Shown piece after piece: positions 19,347-30,523 of a stretch of DNA of 41,445 nt (within the stretch, counting starts at the first letter, position 1; each line of letters opens with the position of its first letter). The notes under the pieces are model-generated. The model saw only the letters and a program-made list of their open reading frames with translations, had not been told where the DNA came from and did not search any database. The translations under genes were made by a program, and so were the position numbers. Source of the stretch: Entrophospora sp. SA101 (lineage: Eukaryota; Glomeromycota; Glomeromycetes; Entrophosporales; Entrophosporaceae); NCBI GenBank assembly GCA_958430865.1, contig CAUDNR010003458.1, positions 749 through 42,193 on the forward strand. The letters are read 5' to 3'.

Positions 19347-20678
19347 TTATATTACTTCCCAACGATCCCACAAAATGGATGGAATTTGTGGACGAAGAAT
19401 TTCAGACTTCGTGTAGGAAAGCTAGAATAAATAAAAAGTGATCGATTAATTGATTGATTAATTAATTAATAATGGATTTTTTAATTTCTTTACAATAAGG
19501 AATAATTTTTTACTTACAATTTTTTCGATTAAATCGAATTGATATTTTTCCAAATTAATTTGTTGTTTTGTTGGAGATTTTTCTGATTGGATTACTTTAT
19601 TATCATTATTGTTGTTATTATCTGTGACTAGTTTTTTATCTTCATAAGTTTTTTCTTTGTTATAATTACTATCGTCGTTATTTTCATAATCTTCCTTATT
19701 TGTTATCTCTTTGTTATTACTATCACTATTATCAACACCATCGCTATTGCTATCACTATTACTATCATCATCATTATTCTTATTGCCACTATTAAATGAT
19801 TTTTCTTTGAATAAAGAAGACGCAAAAAATGAGGAGGAGGAGACTAACCATTTAGAATAATTGGAAGAATCAAACAAGTGGTTAAAGTTGAACAGATATT
19901 CCGGTGATGATAAATAAGACGAAAACGAAGAAGATTTAATAAGATCATTATTCTTGATTATAAGATCGTTATTATGCTTAATTGATTTTAATAATCTAAC
20001 AGCTGAGCTATTTTCGTCCCCGTCATCATTGTCATAAGAAGTAGATGATGTTTCTTTATCTTTAGTAATAGTTGCGTCATCGTGAGCTTCAACATTTTCA
20101 TAATTCACGTTACTTGTAATTATAGCATCGTAGAATGATTCAAGCAAACCTAATACATTTATATTATCAACCTTGGTTATATTTTGTGATGAAGAAGTTG
20201 ATAAAATATAATTTTGGATTTTTTCATTAAATGCTTCTTCGTCGAATTTTGAGTATTTCCAGAATCCTCCTCTTCTACCTTCACGTCTTCTAACATCTTT
20301 TCCATCAATATCTTCTTTATACATATTATTACTAAAAGCTGGAAAAGGATTATTTTTATAATTTTTATAATCTTCTATAAATTTATAAACTGAATCAGAT
20401 AATTGTATTTTTTCGTCACTTTCACCATCATCATCGTCACCATCATCATCATCATCATCATCATCAACACCGTCGTCGTTGTCAATATTTCTATTATATT
20501 CCTCTGACCTTCTAATTTCTTTTTTTGCTAATTTACTCAAATATTCTAAATAATCAGATATGTCTGTACATAATTCATCAACATATTTATAATTATTAAT
20601 AGATTTTTCTTCTTTTTCTTCTTCTTGATAATGATGATTATGATAGTTATTTGTTGTGGTAATTGTTGTTGTTGCCAT
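19347..20678 (-). CDS. Acidic, Asn/Asp/Ser-rich low-complexity protein, two exons
   Basis: ATG at 20678. Exon 1 runs to 19518, where GTAAGT follows (19517-19512) on a codon border after 387 codons; the frame continues into the intron for 19 codons before a stop. A good acceptor, TTTATTCTAG, ends at 19422, and exon 2 (19421-19347) adds 24 codons (starting LSYTKSEILRPQIPSILWDR) to TAA at 19349-19347. The protein has a Thr/Asn/His start, long Asp runs, Asn/Asp/Ser tracts and short ordered stretches (YVDELCTDISDYLEYLSKLA; FWKYSKFDEEAFNEKIQNYI). I know no function. The last residues and the stop lie inside block W (border 19358), so the original C-terminus has been replaced. Confidence 0.65.
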
Positions 20679-23600
20679 GATAATAATAATGTTTTTAATA
20701 TATATATAGAAAAAATAAGAATTCTAGCGATCGTTCGCGTTTTTTTTTTTATATATCTATCTATATTTAAATAACAATTATTATAATTAAATTAAATTAA
20801 TTATATTTTCATTATTTAAAATTTTTTTTTTTTATCATTAAAAATTCCTCCTTTTTTTTTCTTTACTCTCAAAGAGAATTAATTAAAAAAAAAAAAAATA
20901 AAGGAAAAAAAATTTTTTATGGAAAAAAAAAAAGAGAAGAAAAAAGTCCTCGACTATATATATAAAAAAAATAAAAAGACAAATATTTACCAAATATTTA
21001 ACGGATAATAACAAGTTACCGTATCTATTATTTGTTATCTAAATGATTTTTTTGAAAAAAGTTTCTTGGTCTAAAAAAAACTCGTTTCTTTTATTTGCTT
21101 TTCCTTTTGACAATGGAAATAAAAAAAGAAATTTTGTTTTTTTTTTTGAAAATAATTTTTGGGGGTTTTTAAGTAAAAAAAAAATAATATAGTATAATAT
21201 AAAACACGTTCGAAACAAAATTACATATTAAATATGTGATGATTAATTATATATATCAAATTCATTTATTTTATGTAAACAACGCGACTTACACAAAAAA
21301 AACCGGTTTGAGATCAAGGAATTTTTATATGAACCTAAACTTGGCTAGGAACATATAAATAAATTTAAACTAATGCAAGCACGAACTTAAAAATCCTAGA
21401 TTCTCCGAATATAGAACACAAAAAAGAGTTTCGAAATCATCATTACATTCCACGCGAACAAGCAACTTTTTAATAGTATAAAATGTATGTGTGATGCAGA
21501 TTATAATTATATCATACATAATTAAAGTTCTAATTTACAATTTCTAATTAAACAATTAAAAGAAAATCATTTCTCAATTTCTCACACTTAAAACTTTAGA
21601 TATTTCTCCTAATTCCTTTCCCTCTCGTTCTTCTATTGTTACTATTGTACAAATATATGCACATATATATTATATTATTATTCTAAATAATCAAAGGTGA
21701 CTCATAATATACCAATCAATCTATCAATCAATATATTAACAGCCAATCAACAGTAGTATAAGCCCCGAAAATATTAATTCATGTTTTCTTCTCCGATAGG
21801 AATATTTAATAAAAAGAAAGATTCTTGCCGGATTTAGGTCCATTGATTTTTGTTTATTTATTTATATTATTATGATTTTATTCATTACACAAGATAATTT
21901 CATCGTCATATTTATTTATTATATCATTTCATTTATTATTGATTTTTAGTAAATTTTTCAAGATTTCACGGCTTAGTTATTTTTAAATTATACGGGACTT
22001 ACTCTTATCACAATCGATCATTTTTTCATCTCTCTCTTCTCCCTCCAGTGTTTCAGATGATATATATGTATTCATATTTTCTATTCGTTATTTTAGATTT
22101 TTTTTATATTACAACAACTATGATAAATAACTTTATTTTTTTTTTTAAAGAAGCACGTCAAGTTACACGCATAAAGTTAATGAACCCAAAACACATCAAG
22201 TTTTGACCTTTTACCCCATCAGATTTTTTAAAATGCACATTTGGTGAATTAAAATTCTCATGGAAGCAAAAGTTAAGTAAGCAAGAAGGGAGTGGGGAAA
22301 AAGGAGGGAAACTCGATAAATTAAATTTAATTTTCCAATTGATGGAAAATTTTCATTAAAAAAATTTATTTTATAAAATATCTTTTTTGGATTTCATTCA
22401 TTATTATTTTATGGGGAGAGGAGAATCATACAATAAAACTTTTCTCTCAATTAAGCAAAACTATAAACCCATATTCGGAAATATCAACGAGAAAATCATT
22501 TTTTATTCATTATCGTTATTATGACTTCGCCATTTTGTTAATAGACAGATTATTGAGATTGAAGGCAAGAAAAGCATTTCTAAGGAATTAATATTTTGTG
22601 CAGGGAATAAAATAGCAAATGAGGCTAACTAATAATGAAAATAGATAATAAAATGAACCATTTAACATTGATTACTATTGTTTGCATTTTTATTTTCCCG
22701 ATTCGAATAATTAATAAAAGTAACGATCAATAATAATAGTAATAATGGTCAGGTTAATATCTACACTAAATAGAATTATTAAGTCATTCTTCCTTTTTCT
22801 TTGTTTCTTTCTCCTTATTGCATTACTTAATTTTTGTTTTTTCAAAACTCGTTTTTTTAATTTTCGTTATTATTATTAAATTATTATGCGCGCGCTATGT
22901 CCGTCTGTCTCTTAAAAAAAGAAATGATAATAACAATTAATATTAATTATGACAACACACGTTACATGTTATCTATTCATATATATATATATGTTATGCA
23001 TAATAAATATCAACTTTAAATTTAAAAATAAATAATAATTAAATTTTTAAAAAAAAACCTGTTTAAATCTTTCTTAATTTGTTATTAATAATCAAACTTT
23101 AACTTTGCCAATCAAAATGGCCAAAAAAAATAATGATTGTTTTTTAATTTTAAAAATTGTTAAAATTAAGATTCATTGATAATTAATTCACTATGGCACA
23201 TAATTAATTCTCTTGCTATATAGCTTGTTGAATTTCTTCATGTTATTGTCATGAGTTTGAAAATAATATTTTTTTATACAAGATAGATAAAATATTATTA
23301 TAAAGGCTTTCTTTACCTGTATATAGTATTAATATTTTCTATAAAAAAAAGATAACGGGATCCTGAGCAAATACAAGTTATCGATCTTATCTCTCTTTAC
23401 TATTGAAGGGTTAGATTAATGAGTATAAGTTATTACTTTGTCATGTTATATCATTCATTCAGAAGTACTCATTTACAACCATTTGCTTGAATTTTCTTAT
23501 CGGAAAGGGGAAATCTAGCTATTACTAGCTTTTCAACGAGAGGGATTGCCTATAAAGAAAAATACTGTTGGGTGAAGCTTCCTTGGTTCATATAATGCTC

Positions 23601-24164
23601 TTGAGTATACCATAGGTAAAAAGAATCATGATACGTTATAATCATTATAGGATTTTTTTACAAGAAAAACGTGGGAAAATTGGTGATTTTGTTTAACTTA
23701 AATATAAAACTAATCCTAAGGGAGTTTACACTACATGTATAGTGTATAATAATTAAATAATTCTTAGATTTTTCTTCAAATCGGATGACTTAATACCATT
23801 AAAAAAAAAATATGATTAGTACTGTTTATTGAAATTCATAAGCTGAAGAGGGCTTTTCTACTATTAGTGTTCACATGTAAATTTCCATTAAACACTAGTA
23901 CCTTATAAATAAATAATTCATCTGTTGAATCAGCATCCATACACTTGTATGTCAATTCAATAAAGAATTTAGTTGTTTGAGGAACTAGGTCCTTACTCCT
24001 TTCATTCACTTCAAGATTTGTCCATTATATAAGATTTCTTGTTTAACATAAATATGGTAAGCTCCAACTATATAATGTCATTTGGTTTAGATCACGAAGA
24101 TCATGCATGATTCATTTATATTTTCGGGGGCTTATTATTATGAGATATGTGACCACATGACATA
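20679..24164. other. Long AT-rich intergenic stretch
   Basis: About 3.5 kb with many A and T runs, TATATA tracts and a CGCGCGC spot near 22890. I found no ORF with recognisable content, no tRNA-like sequence and no long repeat. The first few hundred bases are presumably the promoter of the acidic protein gene. Confidence 0.5.
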
Positions 24165-24347
24165 TTAAAAACGAATTTTAGGTAGCAAAATCAATTTGTT
24201 TCTAGGGATTTTTGGCTTCTCTTCTTCTTCACTACTGGTATCTTCTTCTATTAATATTAATATTTGTGATGAACCTTTAATGCCTTTTATTACTAAATCA
24301 AAACCAAGGTCTTTGAGAGGCTCTAAGACCATAATAACCCTTCTCAT
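24165..24347 (-). CDS. Small ORF, 60 residues, unknown
   Basis: ATG at 24347, TAA at 24165. The peptide has a hydrophobic first half and an acidic SSEEEEK tract, then a basic end. It has no recognised domain and no neighbour to support it; it may be chance or an exon of a lost gene. Confidence 0.2.
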   Translation of the reverse strand: MRRVIMVLEPLKDLGFDLVIKGIKGSSQILILIEEDTSSEEEEKPKIPRNKLILLPKIRF

Positions 24348-25474
24348 ATATATATGAACTTCAATTTAACGCAAGCCTTTAATCCTCTAATCATTTTCTT
24401 TAATTTAATCAATATACTACAGCTTTTAATTCAATATACATACATAACGTTGTCTTTTTAGTTCAACATACTCTTTATTTTGCCACAGCCCCCAACTCCA
24501 CACTTTATTCTTTAGCCACTTGGAAAAAAATAATTTATGTCACACGTGAAGGTAATTAGAACAGGGAAATTTATTTCAGCTCAACTTGGGATGTACACAA
24601 TTAAAAACGGGATATAGATATAAATGAGGTATGATTGTAGATATTATAAAGGGTTCCTAAATTTAAATCTTTCAATAAATCCGAATCAAATTTGGATGAG
24701 TTACGTGAATTATGTTTTTTTCTGATTTGCATTTTCCAATTATCTTTGAGAATTATTATCATCTTCCAAAATTGTTACTTGTAAGACTGTTATTAATATT
24801 GTAATATTCTTGTTCTAAATAAAGATACCTGATGGACTGATCGGCATTTAGTCAACTGATGAAATGTACTTACCACCCGCCAGAGGCATATTGACGAAGG
24901 AATTCTAATAATCACCAGAAAATTCTGTGTATAATAAATTTTTTTACCAAAATGACTGCAGAATGTCATTAATATTATAATATTCTTGCTCTAAATAATC
25001 ATCTCTATTTTCTGATAATAAACAACATAATAATAATCTCCTGCTTTGAAGAAAGTGAAACGCGTGTCACATCCAATAAGTAAATTTGACGTTTCTTCAC
25101 GTTGAAACTTTTTGGGACAGCACAGACATTTAGCCTTTAGAATTTTAATAGGCACCTTGGTAAACGTAGATCCTGGTTAAGAGGAAAACAAATTATCATC
25201 AACACTTGAGTTATATAGCATTTACAAATCCCCCATCAATTTCGCCAAACGTGACGAAATAATCTCCTGCTTACGAAAACATTTCATAAGTTATCATTAA
25301 TCAGGACATCACAATAATCATCAATTAGTCATCATTTATCATTCTCTTATTTTCTTGATCAAAATCATGTAAAAAGTCTTGTTATTTGTAATACTTCAAG
25401 GAAGTATACATATGCTTGAATTTCCCAGTGAAAGAAATTACTCAATAAAAACAAATTTCAATAATATAACCTCC
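24348..25474. other. AT-rich spacer with short direct repeats
   Basis: TATTAATATT-TAATATTCTTG-TCTAAATAA occurs twice (about 24791 and 24970), and AATAATCTCCTGCTT occurs near 25030 and 25259. No gene is seen. Confidence 0.4.
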
Positions 25475-25615
25475 TAGCACTTTGATAACTAATTAATAAG
25501 GCTAATATAATTGACTCATAGTCCTTTCTGATGATTGATGGTTGGGCCAACCTTTAATAATTAGTTAGGGGCCATTGTTAGTTTTACTATATTGCTTGTA
25601 GGGATATTTCAAGTA

Positions 25616-25821
25616 TAGAGTTTCTATTCATAAATTTTTATTCGAATCATTCGTTTGATTCCTTTATTCGTTTTATTCAAATTATTGAATTATTGAATTA
25701 GAATTAATTCGTTTCATTCAAATTATTCGTTTATTCGAATAATAATAAATATTCAATGTAATCCGAATACTCAAATTCATAACGAATAATTCAAATAAAC
25801 TTTATTCGAATAAAAACTCTA
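25616..25821. mobile_element. hAT-like MITE, about 206 bp (copy 1)
   Basis: Terminal inverted repeats TAGAGTTTCTATTC (25616-25629) and GAATAAAAACTCTA (25808-25821) differ at one base. The flanks TTCAAGTA (25608-25615) and CTCAAGTA (25822-25829) make an 8-bp target duplication with one change. An 8-bp duplication and a TAGAG end fit the hAT superfamily. The inside is a palindromic mix of ATTCG/CGAAT motifs without coding capacity. Confidence 0.65.
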
Positions 25822-26198
25822 CTCAAGTAGTATAATGATTTTAGTTTAATTTAAACATTATTATTGACTGTGTGCCAGATTTGGTGACTTCGTAATAAAT
25901 AATTCGGATTGCACGCTCGCAATATTTATAGGCAGTAAATAGTTACAGCATTACGGTTTATGGTTTACGACTTTTTCGACTTTAGGGTGTCATGCCGAAT
26001 CTATTTACTTAATGCAGAATTGTTCGGTAGATTTGTGACTGTTTTGAAATAAAATAAAAATACAAGTGAAAAAAAAACATTCTAAAAGAAAGCATAAGAG
26101 TTCGATGAATTTTTTCAACAAAGTGACCAATAATCATTCCTGATGGTCTTTCTATTGACAAAAATGATTATGATGAATATTCATGGAAAAGAAAAGAA

Positions 26199-26486
26199 AT
26201 GTATGGGAAATGTCCAACCTGCAATAGATTTAATACTGGTTGGACATGGTGTGATCAAAAGCTATTAACTGAAGGACGGATTACTGGCAATAAAACATTA
26301 GATGAGTTGTTTAAAAGTACACAACTTAAAGCAGGAGATTGTTATAACGATTATACTCAATGGGTTCCTTATAATGATCTAGCAAATATTGAAAAGGTAG
26401 GTGATGGCGAGTTTGCAGCTATATACAAAGCTACTTGGTTAAATGGTGATAAAAGTGTAAATTATGATAATTATACTAAACAGTAA
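26199..26486 (+). pseudogene. Truncated tyrosine-kinase-like protein, N-terminal part (copy 1)
   Basis: Opens with MYGKCPTCNRFNTGWTWCDQ, followed by a GNKTLDELFK stretch, QWVPYNDLANIEKVGDGEFA and AIYKATW. This order (CxxCN Cys pair, GN-(I/L)DE linker, W(I/V)PY, then the glycine-rich loop IEKxGxGxFxxIYKATW) is the N-terminus of the large kinase family expanded in mycorrhizal fungi. The frame ends with TAA after YTKQ, right after the glycine loop, so the Lys/Asp catalytic residues and the whole kinase core are missing. The frame upstream is open for about 25 more codons to 26125, so the start is uncertain. Confidence 0.7.
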
Positions 26487-27508
26487 ATATTAATGTTAAT
26501 AAAGATTTTTACATTAAAAAAAATTTTTTTACACATTTAAAATAATATCATTTCAAATAAAACTTTTAAATAAATTGACTACCATTTGTGTGATTGATTC
26601 AATCAATAATGCTAAATAAACAAATAATACCATTCATTGCAAGAGTGGAATAAAATAATTGTTTTTTGAATTATATATCTTTGTTAGATAAAAATAAACA
26701 TGACTTAGCTTTTTTGTTATTATTTAATCATTTCCTTGTATGTGAATGTCTCCATCCATGATGATTTTGATGCTTATTCAATACATTTGATGTTGTCATT
26801 GACATGACAAACAATTGCATCACCCAAGCAGTAATGATACCAAGGCCATGCAAAAATGAAATTTTTAATAATGCGTGTCTACCCAGATCTCTGGGATTCA
26901 CAAAATAAATTATTTTTCTGATTATCAATTATGATTCTTTATGAATAATAAATCTGATATTGATTGCAGGTGTCAGATTTAATTAAAATTTCCTATCACC
27001 AACATGCAACGCGGTGCTATTAACACGCCTGTATCCATGGAATTTTTTTAACAAACTTTTCTAAACTTTTTGGTTCCACAGAGAGGTTTCACACATGTTG
27101 GAAGGCTTTGCACAAAACTTTTCCTCAAACCAGGATGGATGCCACCCTATCCACTAATAATGCTATTTTTTTAAAAGGTAGATATGGGCATTAATTGCTG
27201 ATGAGGTCCAGCATTTGTGATGATTGCACCCTTCTAATTTGAATAAAGTTGGTATTGTTGGTATTAAGCTGGCTGAAAATTCGTCTCCAGGGCCATGCCC
27301 TCCCCCCCTGGAATTTGGTTGCATCATTATATCCTCGGGGAGCGCAAGTCAGATTAGCCTTATGTACATGAGGAAGATGAGAGAATGACTGTAAGTGTTC
27401 AATGTAGCGTGTGTGCTTCAACACCTGCCAATTTCTGATAATCAAACATTGCATATTTGAATTAGTTCTTTTTCAATGGTGTATTGCCTTGACATCTTCT
27501 TGTAATTA
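26487..27508. repeat. Dispersed repeat R, copy R2 (internally deleted)
   Basis: Follows the kinase stop directly. Compared with R1 and R3 it lacks about 500 bp in the middle: GCTGAAAATTC is joined to CTCCAGGGCCATGCC near 27283. It ends CTTCTTGTAATTATA at 27508, where block X copy 2 begins. Confidence 0.65.
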
Positions 27509-27649
27509 TAGCACTTTGATAACTAATTAATAAGGCTAATATAATTGACTCATAGTCCTTTCTGATGATTGATGGTTGGGCCAACCTTTAATAATTAGTT
27601 AGGGGCCATTGTTAGTTTTACTATATTGCTTGTAGGGATATTTCAAGTA

Positions 27650-27855
27650 TAGAGTTTCTATTCATAAATTTTTATTCGAATCATTCGTTTGATTCCTTTA
27701 TTCGTTTTATTCAAATTATTGAATTATTGAATTAGAATTAATTCGTTTCATTCAAATTATTCGTTTATTCGAATAATAATAAATATTCAATGTAATCCGA
27801 ATACTCAAATTCATAACGAATAATTCAAATAAACTTTATTCGAATAAAAACTCTA
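27650..27855. mobile_element. hAT-like MITE (copy 2)
   Basis: Same ends and flanks as the copy at 25616-25821. It was duplicated with block X rather than inserted separately, because the flanking sequence matches too. Confidence 0.65.
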
Positions 27856-28232
27856 CTCAAGTAGTATAATGATTTTAGTTTAATTTAAACATTATTATTG
27901 ACTGTGTGCCAGATTTGGTGACTTCGTAATAAATAATTCGGATTGCACGCTCGCAATATTTATAGGCAGTAAATAGTTACAGCATTACGGTTTATGGTTT
28001 ACGACTTTTTCGACTTTAGGGTGTCATGCCGAATCTATTTACTTAATGCAGAATTGTTCGGTAGATTTGTGACTGTTTTGAAATAAAATAAAAATACAAG
28101 TGAAAAAAAAACATTCTAAAAGAAAGCATAAGAGTTCGATGAATTTTTTCAACAAAGTGACCAATAATCATTCCTGATGGTCTTTCTATTGACAAAAATG
28201 ATTATGATGAATATTCATGGAAAAGAAAAGAA

Positions 28233-28520
28233 ATGTATGGGAAATGTCCAACCTGCAATAGATTTAATACTGGTTGGACATGGTGTGATCAAAAGCTATT
28301 AACTGAAGGACGGATTACTGGCAATAAAACATTAGATGAGTTGTTTAAAAGTACACAACTTAAAGCAGGAGATTGTTATAACGATTATACTCAATGGGTT
28401 CCTTATAATGATCTAGCAAATATTGAAAAGGTAGGTGATGGCGAGTTTGCAGCTATATACAAAGCTACTTGGTTAAATGGTGATAAAAGTGTAAATTATG
28501 ATAATTATACTAAACAGTAA
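28233..28520 (+). pseudogene. Truncated tyrosine-kinase-like protein, N-terminal part (copy 2)
   Basis: Same 95 codons as at 26199-26486, again ending right after the glycine-rich loop. Confidence 0.7.
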
Positions 28521-29982
28521 ATATTAATGTTAATAAAGATTTTTACATTAAAAAAAATTTTTTTACACATTTAAAATAATATCATTTCAAATAAAACTTT
28601 TAAATAAATTGTCTACCACTTGTGTGATTGATTCCATCATTAATGCTAAATAAACAAATAATACCATTCATTGCAAGTGTGGAATAAAATAATTATTTTT
28701 TGAATTATATATCTTTGTTAGATAAAAATAAACATGACTTAGCTATTTAATCATTTCATTGTATGTGAATGCCTCCATCCATCAAATATTCATGATGGTC
28801 ATGATTATTATGCAATATGTTTGATATCATCATTAACATAACAAACAATTGCATCACCTAGGTAGTAATGATACCAAGGCCACCCAGAAATGAAACTTTT
28901 AATAATGCATGTCTACCCAGGTCTCTGGGATTCACAAAATAAATTATTTTTCCTGATTATCAATTGTAGTTCCCATTGTGTAGTTCCTTATGAATAATAA
29001 ATCTGATGTTGATTGCAGATGTCAGATTTAATTAAAATTTCCTATCACAAACATGCAGTCAGGTGCTTTCACACGCCTCAGTACCATGAAATTTTCTCCA
29101 CAGTTGAAGCACCCCACAAGTTGGAAGGCTTTGGACAAAACTTTCCCTTATCTTCCCTTTAGACCAGGCTTGCCTGTTATCAATTGGGGCATTGATCACA
29201 GATGAATATCAGCATTTGGGTGATGATCACTTTGTGTTATACCCCTCTTGAATAAAGTCAGTGTCTGCAACTGTTTTGAAAATTCTCCAACTTGGGAGGT
29301 TGCAACCTGGGTTGTTGTTTTGGATTTTCCCTGAATTCAGAGTTTTGAGTTCTGGGTTGCTGTCTTGTTGGTGGCATGTCTACTCACCAACAACCTTACC
29401 CTCATTTAAATAACAATCCAGTTGGTCAAATAAAAATTAAAGAGAAGCAGAGCATTTATAAAAATGATTAATTTATACATAACATACCAAACAAATCTGA
29501 ACCATTTTATTTTACTAATATCAGGGCCACCAACTCCATTCTGAATTGCAACCTCCTGTGCTTGAAACAAGTTATTGCTTCAATAGACCTATATGTTTAC
29601 ATAGCACTACAATTCATCAACAGAGTTGTGACCTTGTCGCAGATCCATCATTAGAGGTAGGATCGTTGCAGACAGCTTTTCATCTAACATGGCAGCAGCC
29701 TTCTCTGGTCTGGGAAGATTAGTGAAAAGTGTCATTGATGATTGATGCAGTCTCGGTGAACTCCAGGGCCATGCTACCACCCCCCTGGAATTCAGTTGCA
29801 TCATTGTATCATCGGGGGGCGCAAGTCAGATTAGCCTTGTGCAGACGACGAGGAAAATGAGAGAATGGCTATAAGTGTTCAAGGTAGTGTGCGTGCTTCA
29901 ACGCCTGCTATTTTCCTGTAATCAAACTTCGCATACTCAGAATGTTTCTTTTTCAACGGTGTGCTGCCTTGACATCTTCTTG
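28521..29982. repeat. Dispersed repeat R, copy R3
   Basis: Diverged relative of R1 and R2 up to 29550; from 29551 it is identical to R1 as part of block Z. The NPRDLGRHALLK reading on the minus strand is broken by a stop near 28860. Confidence 0.65.
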
Positions 29983-30523
29983 TGATTATAATATTTATAA
30001 TAGTATTATTAATTATGCAAAGCAAAATATTATCAATGAAAATCTTGTAATTACCCAGCAATGATCTGCTCAGTGTCTTGATTCCATTTAAAATATTTAT
30101 AAACCAAAAGAGACAATACAAATAAAAATAGTACCTCTGGTTAGTTATTAACACGTCTTCTTTAGGAGACCCAAGCCAAACCAAGCCAAAAAACAACACA
30201 TGTTTTGTCACCTTGGACTCTGTCAAAAAAAAAAAAAAACCAATTCGCGTCTGTCCTACCAAAAAAAAAACCAATAGTAATAGGATAAATAATTAGATGT
30301 GTTTGTTTTTGTTGATCAAATAATCTTTTTTTTAAATTTCTTATTTATAGAAACATGTTGAGAGTTAAAAATTTAAGGAAAAGAAGCAACAATAAAGGAA
30401 TTGCTGATGATCGTGGGTAAGTGTTTTAAGGATGATGGTGGTGGTTATTGCTCACCACTCGCCGTCACTCTAGTTATTTAAAAGAATGGTAATGGTGGTT
30501 ATGTCCATTCATCATTAACTCTA
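29551..30523. repeat. Identical block Z, copy 2 (973 bp)
   Basis: Second copy of 15704-16676. Here the right flank continues into the intron and exons of the nuclease-kinase gene, so this is likely the original context. Confidence 0.9.

Larger units (their letters stand above)
16676..19358. repeat. Duplicated block W, copy 2 (2,683 bp)
   Basis: Second copy of 981-3663. The left junction is to block Z at a shared A; the right junction is inside the last exon of the acidic low-complexity gene. Confidence 0.92.
25475..26577. repeat. Identical block X, copy 1 (1,103 bp)
   Basis: Matches 27509-28611 with constant offset 2,034 and no difference seen. The right border lies inside the start of repeat R; beyond it R2 and R3 are clearly diverged. 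Confidence 0.9.
27509..28611. repeat. Identical block X, copy 2 (1,103 bp)
   Basis: Second copy of 25475-26577, including the MITE and the truncated kinase gene. Confidence 0.9.
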
